A stretch of DNA of 64,000 nucleotides from Vanilla planifolia (GCA_023846275.1 JAIUJO010001337.1:123501-187500); one strand, 5' to 3'; positions 51,271 to 62,645 are shown, counted from the first letter of the stretch. Notes: generated by a model from the letters alone, not told the origin. Translations and numbers: made by a program.

Positions 51271-51613
51271 GAGCTAGGTTAGGCGAAGCGAAGCTTGTCT
51301 AAGTTAGGCATGGTAAGAGAAGTGTTGAGAAGAGTAGGGTAAAATAAAGTAGAGTAGAGTATTGTAGAGTAGACTAGAGCTTGGTTAGGCTAAGCTTGGC
51401 TAGAGTATAGTATAATGGAGTAGAGTAGATTAGAGCAGAGCAGAGTAGAGTAGAGCAGAGCATAGCAGAGTAGAGTAGAGTAGAGTAGAGTAGAGCTAGA
51501 TTAGGATAGGCTACTCTTGAGTAGAGTAGAGTAGAGTAGAATAGAGTAGAGTAGAGTATATTAGATTAGAGTATAGTGGAGTAGAATGGAGTAGAGCAGA
51601 GTAGAGTAGGGTA

Positions 51614-51664
51614 GAGGAGAAGAGAGGGGAGGAGAGGAGAGGTGAGAAGAAGAGAGGGGTGGAA
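51614..51664 (+). repeat. Homopurine AGGAG patch
   Basis: GGAGA/GAAGA units, including two GGGG runs, with single T breaks at about 51,643 and 51,660. Confidence 0.82.
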
Positions 51665-53123
51665 AGTAGAGTAGAGTAGGGCAGACCAGAGAAGAGAATT
51701 GTAGAGCATAATAAAGGAGAGCAGAGCAAAGTAGAGTAAAGTAGAATGGAGTCGAGTAAAGTAGAGTTGATTAGAGTAGAGTTTAGTAGAGGAGAGCGGA
51801 GTAGAGCAAATAAAAGTAGAGTAGAGTAGAGCTGACCAAAGTAGAGTAGAGCCAAGTTAGAGCAAAGTATAGCAGAGTAGAGTAAATTAGAGTAGAGTAG
51901 AATAGAGTAGAGAAGAGAAAAGAAAAGCATAGTAGAACAGAGCAGAGTAGAGCAGTGAAGAAAAAAGCAAAGTAGAGCATAGTAGAATAGAGGAGAGTAG
52001 AGTTAGGTTAGGCTAGGCCCTGCTAGGCTAGGATAGAGTATTAAAGCTTGACTGGGCTAACCTAGGCTAGGTTCGAGTAGAGTGGAGTACTGTAGACTAG
52101 AGTTTAGTAGATTAGAGTAGAGTAAAGTAGAGTAGAGCTAGCTTTGGCTAGGCTAAGGTAAGATAAGGTAGGTTAGGCTCGACTAGGCTAGGCTAGAGTA
52201 GAGTATAGAAGAGTAGAGTTGAGTAGAGGAGAGTAGAGGAGAGCAGAGCAGAGTAGAGCAGACCAAGGGAGAGCTGAGTGGAGTAGAGGAGAGAAGAGGG
52301 GAGTAGACTAAAATAGCATAGTAGAGTAGAGAAGAGTAGAATAGAGTAGAGTAGAGAAAAGCATAATAAAGCACAGTAAAGCAGAGTAGAGTATAGTAAA
52401 GAAGAGTTAGGTTAAGCTTAGCTAGGTTAGGATAGGTTATGCTAGAGTAGAGTTGAATAGAGTAGAGTAGAGTAGAGTAGACTAGGGTTGAGCTATGTTA
52501 GGCTAGGCTAGATTAGAGTAGAGTAGAGTGGAGTAGAGCTAGGTTAGGCTATGCCAGGCTACGCTAGGGTAGGCTAAGCTAGGCTAGGCAAGGCTAAACT
52601 AGTGTAGAGTATAGCTAGGCTAGGCTAGGTGGGGCTAGATTAGAGTAGAGTAGGGTTGAGTAGAGTAAAATAAAATAGAGTATAGTAGGGTAGAGCAGAG
52701 TAGAGGAGAGAAAAGGAGAGGATGGTAGAGTATAATAGAGTTTAGTAGAGTAGAACAGAGCAAAGTAGGGCAATATAAAGTAAAGTAGAATAGAGTAGAG
52801 TAGAGTAGTGTAGAGTAGAGCAAAGCATAGTACTATGGAGTAGAGCTTAAATAGGCTAAGGTAGGCTAGGGTAGGCTAGGCTAGAGTAGAGTGGAGTAGA
52901 GTAGACTAGAGTAGAGCTAAGTTGGGCTAGGCTAATATAGGGTAAGCTAGGCTTGACTAGGCAAGAGTAGAGCAGAGTTGAGTAGAGTAGAGCTAATTAG
53001 GCTAGGCTAAGCAAGGCTAGAGTAGATTAGAGTAGAGTAGAATATAATAGAGTAGAGTAGAGTGGAGTAGAGAAGTTTAAAGTACAGTGGAGTAGAGTAG
53101 AGTAGAGCAGAGTAGAGCAGAGC

Positions 53124-53182
53124 AGAGGAGAAGAGAGGAGAGAAGAGGAGAGCATAGGAGAGGAGAGGAGAGGAGAAGAGAG
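53124..53182 (+). repeat. Homopurine AGGAG patch
   Basis: About 59 bases of GAGGA/GAAGA units with one CAT break near 53,154. Confidence 0.84.
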
Positions 53183-56096
53183 TAAAGTGGAGCAGAGTAA
53201 AGTAGAAACAAGCGTAGCAGAGTAGAGGGGATAAGGACAGAGTAGAGAAAAGTAGTGCATTACAGAGTAGAGCAGAGCAAAGCAGATAAGGGTAGAGTAG
53301 AGCTAAGTTAGGCTAGGCTAGGTTAAGCTAGGCTAGACAAGAGTAGAGAAGAGTGGGGTAGAGTAAAGTAGAGTAGAGTAGAGCAAAGTAGAGCTAGGTT
53401 AGGAAAGGCTAGGCTAGGTTAGAGTATCGTAGAGCATAGTAGAGCAAAGTAGAGTAGAGTAGAGTAGAGTGGAGTATAATATAGTAGAGTAGAGTAGAGT
53501 AGAGTTAAGTTAGGCTAGCTTAGGCTAGGCTATGGTAGGCTAGGCCAAGCTAAGCTAGAGTAGAGTGCCTAGAGTATAGTAGCATAGACAACAGTCGAGT
53601 AGAGCAGAGCTCGATTAGGTTAGGCTAGTCAAGGCTAAACTCGGCTAGAGTGGAGTTGAGTAGAGGAGAGCAGAGTAGAACAAAGTAGATTAGAGTAGAG
53701 TAGAGAAGAGCAAAGTAGAGAAGAGCAAGGCATAGCAAAGTGAAGTAGAGAAAAGTAGAGCAAAGCAGAGAAGATTAGAGTAGAGTAAGATAGAGTATAG
53801 TAGAATAGAGTAGAGTAGACTAGAGTATAATAGAGTGGGGTAAAGTAGAGTACTACTAAGTTAAGCTAGGCTAGGTTTAGCTAAGCTAGAGTAAAGTAGA
53901 GCAGAGTTTGGTTAGGCTAGGCTAGGTTAGGCCAGGCTAAGCTAGGTTATATTAGAGTAGAGTAGAGGTGAGAAGAGCAGGGAAAAGTAAAACAAAGCAG
54001 AGTAGAGCAGAGCATAACAGAGTGGAGCAAAGTAGAGTTCAGTTAGGATACGGTAGGCTTGGCTAGGCAAGGTCAGGTTAGGCTAGGCTAGGTTTTGCTA
54101 GGCAAGTGGGGTGTAGAGTAAAGTATAGTAGTGTTAGGTTATGTTAGACTAGGCTAGGCTAGAGTAGAGTAGAGTAGAGTATAGTAGAGTAGAGCAAAAC
54201 AAAGTAGAGTAGAGGAGAGTAGAGTAGTATAGAGTAGGGCAAAATAGAGTAGAGCAAAGAAGAGTAGAGCAGAGCAGGGCAGAGTAGAGTAGAGTATAGT
54301 ACAACAGAGAAAGTTAGAGTTGAGCAGTGTAGAGCAAGTTTAGGCAAGGCTAGGCTTGGCTCGGCTCGGTTAGGTAGAGTAGGGTAGAGTATAGTAGAGT
54401 ATAATAAGGTAAAGCAAATAAAAAAAAAGTAGATTAGAGCAAAGCAAAGTAAAGAAGAGTAGAGTAGTACAGAGTAGAGTAGAGCATAACAAAGCAGAGC
54501 AAAGTATAGTAGAGTATGTTAGTGCAGAGCTAGGTTAGAGTAGAGTAAAGTAGAGTAGAGTAGAGTAGAGTAAAGTAGAGCTAGGTTTAGTTGGGCTAAG
54601 CTAGGCTATGTTAGGCTAGGGTACGATATGAAAGGCGAGGCTAGAGTAGAGAAGAGTATAGTATAATAGAGTAGAGTAGAGTAGAGTAGAATATAGTAGA
54701 GTAGAGTAGAGTAGAGTAGAGCTAGATTAGGTTAGGTTAGGCTAGGCTAGCATAGAGGAGCATGGAGTAGACAAAGCTAGAGCAGAGCAGAGTAGAGTAG
54801 AAAAGAGTAGAGCAGAACAGAGCATAAGAAAATAAGGCTGAGTAGAGCGAGGTTAAGCTATGCTAGGCTAGGCTAGAATAGAATAGAGTAGAGTAGAATA
54901 GAGTGGAATAGAGCTAGGTTTAGCTAGGCTACCTATGCTAAGCTAAGCTAGAGTAAGCTATGCTAGAGTAGAGTAGAGTAGAGTAGAGCTAGATTAGAAT
55001 AGGCTAGGATAGGCTGGGGTATAATAGAGTAGAGTAGAGTAAAGAAAAGTAGAGCAGAGTAGAGCAAAGTAGAGTGGAGTAGAGTAGCATAGAGTAGAGT
55101 ACAGTAGAGTAAGGTTAGGCTAAGCAAAGTGAGGCTAAGTAAGGCTAGACTAGGCTAGGCCAAGCTAGGCTAGTTTAGAATAGAATAGAGTAGAGCTTGG
55201 TTAAGCAAAGCTAGGCTAGGCTAGCTTAGAGTAGAGTAGAGTATAGTTTAGCAGAGTAGAGTAGAGCAAAGCTAGGTTAGGCTAGGCTAGGCTATACTAG
55301 GCAAGGGTATGCTAGGTAGGCTAGGCTATAGAAGGTTAGAGTAGAGTAAAGTAGAGCATAGTAGAGTGGAGTAGAGCAGAGCTTGATTATGCTAGGCTAT
55401 GCTAGGTTAACCCAGAGTAGAGTAGAATATAGCAGAATAGAGTAGCACAGAGTAGAAAATAGAACAATAGAGCAAAGTAGTGTGGAATAGAGAAGAGTAG
55501 AGTAGAGTAGAGCTGAGCTAAGAAGAGCAGAGTAGAGTAGAGCTAGGTTAGGCTAAGTAAGTGTAGGTTGGGCTAGGTTAGAATATAGTAACGTAGAGTA
55601 CAGTAAAGTAGAGTAGCATTGATTATAGTAGAGTATAGTAAGTTATAGTAGAGTATAGCTAGGTTAAGCTAGGCAAGGCTATGATAGGCTAGGCTAGGTT
55701 AGGTTAGGCTCAAGTAGAGTAGAGTAGAGTAGAATTGAGTAGAGCTAAGTTAAGTTAGGCTAGGCTAAGCTTGGCTTTGCTAAAGCAAAGTATAGTAGAG
55801 TAGAGCAGAATAGAGTAGAGCAGAGCATAGCAGTGTAGAGAAGAGCATGGTAAAGTAGAGCAAGGTTACGCTAGGCTAGTTAGGCTATGCTAGGATAGGC
55901 TTGGTTAAGCTAAGCTATAGTTGAGAAGAGTAGAGTAGAGTAGAGTAGAGTAGAGCTAGGTTAGGTTAGGATAGGCTAGAGTAGAGTAGAGTAGAGTACA
56001 GCGAAGCAGAGTAGAGCTGGGTAGAGTAGAATATAGTAGAATAGAGTAGAGTAGAGTAGATTATATTATAGTAGAGTTGAGTAGAGAAAAGTAGAG

Positions 56097-56161
56097 TAGG
56101 GGAGAGGAAAGGAGAGTAGAAGAGAGAAAAGGAGAGAAGAGTAGAAGAGAGGAGAGGAGAG
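56097..56161 (+). repeat. Homopurine AGGAG/GAAAA patch
   Basis: GGAGA, GGAAA and GAGAAAA units over about 65 bases with isolated T at about 56,118 and 56,143. Confidence 0.82.
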
Positions 56162-56907
56162 CAAAGTAGAGTAGAGTAGAGCAGAGTAGAGTAGGGCAGA
56201 GAAGAGTAAAGTAGAGTAGAGCTAAGTTGAGTAGAGTAGAGTAGAGTATAACAGAGCAATGTAGAGGAGAGAAGAGCTTAGTAGAGAAAAATAGAGAAGC
56301 ACAGAGCAGAGCAAAGCTAGGTTAGGCTAGGCTAAAGTATTGTGGAATAGAGCAGAGTAGATTAGAGTCGAGTAGATTTGAGTAGAGTAGAGAAAAGTTA
56401 GGTTAGGTTAGGCAAGGTAAGAGTAGAGTAAGTTAGAGTAGAGGCTATGTTAGGCAAGGCTAGGGTAGGCTAGAGTGGAGTAGGGTTGGGTAAAGTAGAG
56501 TTGGGTATAGTAAAGTAGGGCAAGGTTAGGCTAAGATAGGCTATGTTAGGCTAAGTTAGAATAGAGTAGACAAGAACAAAGTGGAGCAGTACAGAGTAAT
56601 TCAAAAAGAGCAAAGTAGAGTAGTGCTAAGTAGAGTTTGTTTAGGCTAGGCTCGGCTAGGAGAGATTTAAGAAGAGTAGAGAAGATAGAGTAGAGTAGAG
56701 TAGTGTAGAGTAGAGTAGAGTAAGGTAGAGTAGATTAGAGTAGAATAGAGTATAGCAAAGAAAAGTAGAGTAGGGCTAAGTCAGGTTAGGTTAAGGTTGG
56801 TTCGGCCCGACAAGACTAGGCTAGTCTAGAGAAGAGTAGAGTAGAGTAGAGGAGAGTAGAGGAGAATAGTGTATTGTAGAGTATAGTAGAGTAGAGTAGA
56901 GCAAATT

Positions 56908-56936
56908 AGAGGAGAGGAGAGAAGAAGAGAGGAGAG
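56908..56936 (+). repeat. Short homopurine patch
   Basis: GAGGA/GAAGA units without pyrimidines, about 29 bases. Confidence 0.8.
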
Positions 56937-57710
56937 TATAGAAGAGCGGACTAGAGTGGAGTGGAGCAGAATGGACTAGAGTAGTGAAAAGAAAAGCATA
57001 GTAGACCACAGTAGAGTAGAGCAGAGTAGAGCAAGGTTAGGCTAGGCAAGACTAAGCATGGCTAGACTAGGCTGGAGTTAGAGTAGTATAGAGGAGAGTA
57101 GAGTAAAGTAGTGTAGAGTAGAGTAGAGTGGGATAGAGTTAGGTTAGGCTAGGCTAGGTTAAGTAGAGTAGAGTAGAGAGGAGTAGAGCTAGGTTTGGCT
57201 AAGCTAGGCTAGGGTAGGCTAGGCTAGGTTGGGCCAGGCAAGAGTAGGCTAGGATAGAGTAGAGTAGAGTGGAGCTAGATTAGGCTTAGCAAAGCTAGAG
57301 AATTATAAAGTAGAGCAGAGTAGAGTAGAGTTGGGTAGAACATAGTAGAGCATAGCAAAATAGAGTAGAGTATAGTAGTGACAAATAGAGCAGAGCTAAG
57401 TAAGACAAGGCTAAGCTAGGTGAGAGTCAAGTAGTGTTGAGCTAGGTTAAGTTAAGCTAGGCTTGTTTAGGTTTGAGTAGAGTAGAGTAAGGTAGAGAAG
57501 AGTAGAGTAGAGTAGAGCTCGTTTAGCCAACGGTAAGCTAGGCTAGGCTAGGCTAGAGTAGAGTAGAGTGGAGTAGAGTAGAGTAGAGTAGAGTAGCATA
57601 GAGTAGAGCTAGGTTAGGCAATGCTAAGCTAGGCTAGGATTGGCAAAGCTTGGTAAGAGTAGAGCAGAGTAGAGTAGAGTAGTGTAGACCAGAGGAGAGC
57701 ACAACAAAGT

Positions 57711-57870
57711 AGAAAGAGCAAAGTAGAGAAGAGGAGAGTAGAGCAGAGCAAAAAGAGCAGAAGTAGCAAAGTAGAGCAAAGTAGAGCAGAAAGAGTAGAT
57801 GAGAGCAAAGGAGAGTAGAGTAGAGTAGAAAGAGAAGAGTAGAGTAGAGTTGAGCAGAAAGAGTAAAGCA
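57711..57870 (+). repeat. Local repeat with about 39-bp period marked by GAAAGAG
   Basis: The phase-breaking octamer AGAAAGAG, or its A-rich variant, occurs at about 57,711, 57,749, 57,788, 57,827 and 57,856. The spacings are about 38, 39, 39 and 29 bases, with TAGAG/CAAAG matrix between. This short higher-order unit differs from the cassette pattern, and no TAGGC cassette lies inside. Confidence 0.75.
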
Positions 57871-59407
57871 AAGCAGAGTAGAGCAAAGTAGAATAGGGAA
57901 AAGTAGAGCAAAGTAGAGTAGAGGAAAGCTAGGTTGGCTAGAATGAGCTAAGCTAGGCTAGGCTAGAGTAGAGTAGAGTTAAGTTGAGCAAAGTTAGTTA
58001 GGCTAGCTTAGAGTAGTGTGGAGTAGAGTAGAGTAGAGCTAATTTTTGCTATGCTTTGCTAGGCTTGGGCAGGTTTGGCTAGGCTAGGCTAGAGTACAAT
58101 AGAGTAGAGTAGAGTAGAGTAAAATAGAGCTCAGTTAGACAAGATAAGGCTCAGCTAGAGTAGAATAGAATTGAGTAGAATGAAGTAGAATAGAGTAGAG
58201 TGGAGCAAAGCAGAGTAGAGCAGAGTAGAGTAGAGTAGAGTAGAGCAAAGAAAAGTAGCCTATTGCTAGGTTAGTTTGAGCTAGGCTAGGTTAGAGTAAA
58301 ATGGAGTCGAGTAGAGTAGAGTGTAGTAGAGTAGAGTATATTATATATTAGAGTAGAGTAAAATAGAGTAGAGTAGGCAAGATAAGGCTTTGTAAAGTAG
58401 GTTAGGCTAGACTATCGTAGAGTAGAGTAGCACAGTGCAGAGCAAAGCAGAGTAAAGTGTAGTAAAGTTTAGAGGAGTAGAGTAGAGCAGAGCAGAGTAG
58501 AGTAGAGAAGAGTAGAGCAAGGTTTGGCTAGGATAGAGTTGAGCAAAGTAGAGTCTAGTAGAGTAGAGAAGAGTATAGCTAGGTTAGACTAGGCTAGGCT
58601 ATGTGAGGCTAAGTTAGAGTAGAGTAGGGTAAAGTAGATTTAGTAGAGTAGAGTAGAGCTAGAGCATAGTAGAGCAAAATAAAGTAGAGTAGAGTAGAGC
58701 GGAGTAGAGTCGAGCAGAGTAGAGCAGAGTAGAGTAGAGCAAAGCATAGCAGAGAAGAGAAGAGTAGAGCTAGTTTAAGCTAGGCTAGGCTAAGTTAGGG
58801 AAGGCTAGGCTTGGCTAGGCTAGAGTAGAATAGAGTAGAGTAGAGTAAAGTTTATCAAGGTTGTGCTAGAATAAGGTAAGCTAAACAAAGCCTTTGTAGG
58901 CTAGAGTAAAGAGGAGTAGAGTATAGTAGAATTATAAAGAACAAAGCAAAGAAGAGTAGACTAGAGAAGAGTACAGTAGAGTAGAGCAAAGCAAAGCAAA
59001 GATAGGTTAGGTTCGGCTTGGCTAGGCTTAATAGAGTAGAGTAGAGTAAAGCTCAGCTAGTTTAGGTTAGGTTAGGCTAGGCTAAGCTAGGTTAGGCTAG
59101 GCTAGAGTAGCAAAGAAGAGTAGAGTAGAGTAGAGTAGTGCTAGGTTAGGCTAGGTTAGGCTTAGCTAGGCTTGCAAGAGTAGAATAGAGTCGAGCAGTG
59201 CAAAGCAGAGTAGAGTAGAGAAGAGTAGAGCAGAGCAGACCGGTGTAGAGTGAAGTAGAGTAGAGCAGAGAAGAGTAGAGGAGAGTAGAGCAGAGAAGAG
59301 AAGAGAAAAGTTGAGTAAAATAGAGGAGAGTAGAGCAGAGTGGAGTAGAGCTAGGTTAGGCTAGGCTAGAGTAAGGTATAGTAGAGTTAGAGTAAAGTAG
59401 AGTAGAG

Positions 59408-59490
59408 TTAGGTTAGGCTAGGCTAAGCTTTGGTAGGATAGGCTAGGTTAGGTTAGGCTAGGCTAGGCTAAGCTAGGCTAAACTAGGCTA
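59408..59490 (+). repeat. Longest TAGGC-type cassette noticed
   Basis: About 82 bases with mixed TTAGG, TAGGC and TAAGC units flanked by perfect TAGAG runs. The region 59,040-59,170 just upstream is also unusually rich in cassettes. Confidence 0.8.
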
Positions 59491-59796
59491 GAGTAGAGTA
59501 GATTAGAGTTGAGTAGAGTAGAGTAGAGTAGAGCAGACTAGAGAAGAGTAGGGCATAGAAGAGTAGAGTTGAATAGAGCAGAGTAGAGTAATACAGAGCT
59601 AGGTTAGGTTAGGCTAGGCTAGAGTAGAGTGGAATATAGTAGAGCTAGCTTTGGCTTGGCTAGGCTAGGCTAAGTTAGGCTGGGTTAGAGTGGAGAAGAG
59701 TAGAGTAGAATGTAGTATAGTATAGTAGTGTAGAGTAGAGTATAGTAGAGTAGAGTAGATTAGAGTATAATAGAGTAGAGTAAAGTAGAGTAGAGT

Positions 59797-59840
59797 AGAG
59801 GAGAGGGCAAAAGAGGAGAGCAGTGGAGAGGAGAGGAGAG
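59797..59840 (+). repeat. Homopurine AGGAG patch
   Basis: GAGGA units with GGCAAAAG and CAGTGG interruptions, in a long cassette-free block. Confidence 0.78.
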
Positions 59841-62220
59841 TAGATTAGAGTAGGGGAGATGAAAGTAGAGCAGAGTAGAGTAGAGCAAAAAAGAATAAAG
59901 TAGAGCAAAGTAGGACAGAGTAAAGTAGAGTAGACCAGAGTTATGTTAGATAAGGCTAGGCTAGAGTAGAGTAGAGTAGAATAGAATATAGTAGAGTAGG
60001 GCAAAGTAAAACAGAGCAAGATTAGGCTAAGCAAGGCTATAGAATAATAGAATAGAGTGGAGTAGAGGAGAGCCAAGCAGAGTAGAGTAGAGTAGAGCAG
60101 AGCAAAGCAGAGCATAGTAGAATAGAGTTTAGTAGAGCAGAGAAGAGCATATCAGAGTAGAGCTAAGTCTGGTTCGGCTAGGTTAAGTTAGGTTAGGTTA
60201 GGCTATAGCATATAGAATAGAGCATAGTATAGTAGAGTAGGCTAGAGCAAGGTTAAGATTGGTAAAGCTAAGCCAAGTTAGAGTAGGGTATAGTAGAGTA
60301 AAGTAGAGTAGAGCTATTTAGGCTAGGCTAGGCTAAACGGTGGTACGCTATGGTAGGCTAGGCTAGGCTAGAGTAGAGTAGAGTAGAGTAGGGTAGAGTA
60401 GACTAGAGTAGGGCTAGGTTTGGTTGGGCAAAGCTCGGCTTGGCTCGACCAGTCTAGGGTAGGCTAGGCTAGGCATGGGTAGAGTATAGGAGAGTAAAGT
60501 ATTGTCGAGTAATGCTAGGTTAAGCTAGGCTAGGTTAGGCTAAGCTAAGCTAGGCAAGAGCATAATAGATTAGAGTAGCACAGAGTAGAGAAGAGCAGAG
60601 CAAAGTAGAGTAGAGTAGAGTAGAGCAAAGTAGAGTTTAGAAAATCAAAGTAGAGTAGAGCTAAGTTAGGCTAGGCAAGGTTAGGCTAAGCTATGTTAGG
60701 CTAAGCTAAGATGGGCTAGGTTATAGTAGAGTAGAGTAGAGTAAAGCATAGTAGAGTAGAGTAGAGTAAAGCAGAGTAGAGTATATTAGAGTAGAGTAGA
60801 GCTAGGTTAGGTAAGGCTAAGCTCAGTAAACTATACTAGGCTAGCCTATGGTAGGCAAGGTTGGGCTAGGCTAGAGTAGAGCAGATTAGAGTAGAATAGA
60901 GTAGAGTAGAGCTAAATTAGGCTAAGCTAGAGTAAAGGCTAAAACAGAGCAGAGTAGAGTAGAGTAGAGTAGAGTAGAGTGGAGTAGAGTAGAGCTAGGC
61001 TAAGCTAAGCTAGTCTAGGCTAAGCAAAGCTAGGTGAGACTAGGCTATAGTAGAGTATAGCTTTGTTTGGTTAGGTAAGGTGAGGTTAAAGTAGAGTAGA
61101 GTACAGTAGAGTAGACCTAGGTTAGGCTAGGCTAGGCTTTGGTAGGCTAGGTTAGGTTAAGATATGCTAGAGTACAATATAGTATAGTTGACTAGAGTAG
61201 AGTAGAGTGGAGCAGAGGTAGATAAAGCTCGATTAGGCTAGGCTAGGATAGAGTTGAGTAGAGTAGAGTAGATTGGAGTAAAGTCGAGTAGAGTAGAGTA
61301 GTACAGAGTAGAGTAGAGTAGACAAGAGGAGAGCAGAGCAGAGCAAAACACAGTGTAGGGTAGAGATGAGTAGTATAGAGTAGTGTAGAGAAGAGTCGAG
61401 AACAGTAGATCAGTTCAGAGGTTGGTTAGGCTATGTTAGGCTAATCTAGGTGAGGTTAGGCTAGAATGGAGTAGAGTAGAGTAGAGCTAGGTTAGGTTAG
61501 GCTAGGTAGGGATAGGCTAGTCTAGGTAAGAGTAGAGTAGAGTAGAGTAGAGTAGAGTAAAGTAGAGTAGAGCAAGGTTAGGCTAGGCTAGGCGAGGTTA
61601 AAATTTAGTAAAATAGAGTAGAGTAGACCTAGGTTATGCGAGGGTAAGATAGAGTACAATAGAGAATAGTAGAGTAGAGTAGAGAAGAGTAGAGCAGAGC
61701 AGAGTAGAGCATAGTAGAGTAGAGAAGAGCTTAATAGTGTAGAGTAGAGTAGAGCATAGTAGAGTAGAGTAGAGTATAGAAGAGTAGAGCTAGGTTAGGC
61801 TAGTCTAGGCTAGGTTAGGTTAGGCTAGAGTACCATAGATTAGAGTTAGGTTGGGCTTGGCTAGGCTAGGCTTGGTTAGATTAGAAGAGAGTAGTGTGAA
61901 GTAGAGAAGAGTACAATCGAGCAGAGTAAAGTGAAGTAGAGAAGAGTGATGCTTGGTTAGGTTAGGATATGTATAATAAATTATATTAGAGTAGAGTAGA
62001 GTAGAGTAGAGCAGAGTAGAGTATAGAATAGTAGAGTAAGGTAGAGTAGAGTGGAGCAGAGTAGAGCAGAGTAGAGAAAAGTGGAGTAGAGAAAAATAGA
62101 GTAGAGTATAATAGAGTAGAGTAGAGCTTAGTAAAGCTAGGTTAGGCAAGGCTATGAAAGGCTAGGCTAGAGAATAGTAGAGAAGAGTAGAGCTAGGTTA
62201 GGTTAGCCTAGGCTAAGTTA

Positions 62221-62290
62221 GAGTAGAGTAGAGTTGATTACAATAGAGTAGAGTAGATCAAGAAAAGAAACAGGAGAAGAAGAAGAAAGA
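62221..62290. other. Junction between pentamer satellite and GAA tract
   Basis: The last TAGGC-type cassette lies at about 62,192-62,219. It is followed by roughly 40 bases of TAGAG matrix, and then GAAAAGAAACAGGAGAAG starts the trinucleotide tract. The change takes only about 10 bases. I see no target-site duplication, transposon end or unique sequence at the boundary. It is either a true satellite-satellite junction or an assembly or base-calling switch. Confidence 0.8.
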
Positions 62291-62645
62291 AAGAAAAGAA
62301 GTATAGTAAGAAGGAGAATAAGAACAAGAAGAAGAAGAAGAAAAAGGAGAAGAAATAGAATAAGAAGAAGGAGGAAGAGAAGGAGAAGAAGGAGATGAAG
62401 AAGATTAAAAAGAAGTTGAAGAAGAAGAAGAACAACAAAAAGATGAAGAACAAAAAGATAACGAAGTAGAAGATGATGGTGATGAAGAAGAAGAAGACAA
62501 AGAAGAAGAAGAAAAGAAGAAGAAGAAGAAGAAGAAGAAGAAGAAGAAAGAAAAAGAAGAAGAAGAAGGCAAAGAAGAAGATGACAAAGAAGAGGAAGAA
62601 GAAGATGATGAAGAAGTTGAAGAAAATGTAGAAGAAGAAGAAGAA

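Larger units (their letters stand above)
1..62260 (+). repeat. Diverged pentanucleotide satellite array, (TAGAG)n matrix with TAGGC/TAGGT cassettes
   Basis: The stretch is built of five-base units almost without interruption. Most are TAGAG, with frequent variants TAAAG, CAGAG, TATAG, TGGAG and AAGAG. These alternate with shorter runs of TAGGC, TAGGT, TAAGC, TTGGC and AAGGC. The + strand is purine-rich, and C occurs mainly inside the cassettes or as CAGAG. Perfect TAGAG runs are short: the longest I noticed are about 33 bases, near 6918-6950 and 7197-7230, so the array is old or heavily diverged. Orientation is constant over 62 kb. Every stretch without its own entry here is this same material. 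By architecture it resembles simple-sequence-derived satellites such as human satellites 2 and 3, which descend from a different pentamer (CATTC). I do not recognise the family or species. It extends beyond the left edge. Confidence 0.97.

Noticed and set aside
54420..54428. A9 run as a retrotransposon poly-A tail
   Set aside because: Nine A bases inside AAG/TAAAG variants, with TAGAG matrix on both sides and no upstream element.
59675..60115. Minus-strand open frame of 146 codons (similar ones at 51,511-51,930, 27,766-28,137, 45,594-45,911 and dozens of others)
   Set aside because: CTCTA repeats contain no stop in any frame and translate to a cyclic Leu-Tyr-Ser-Thr-Leu string. The frames start at chance ATG and end where a TAGGC cassette supplies TAG or TAA. 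There is no domain, no codon bias distinct from the repeat, and overlapping frames are open at the same place.
1..62260. CRISPR-like array (cassettes as repeats, matrix as spacers)
   Set aside because: Both parts are made of the same five-base unit, lengths vary freely, the spacers are not unique, and there are no cas genes or leader.
1..62260. Transposon, LTR or inverted-repeat element
   Set aside because: No inverted repeats, target-site duplications, poly-A tails or coding remnants were seen. Polarity is constant.
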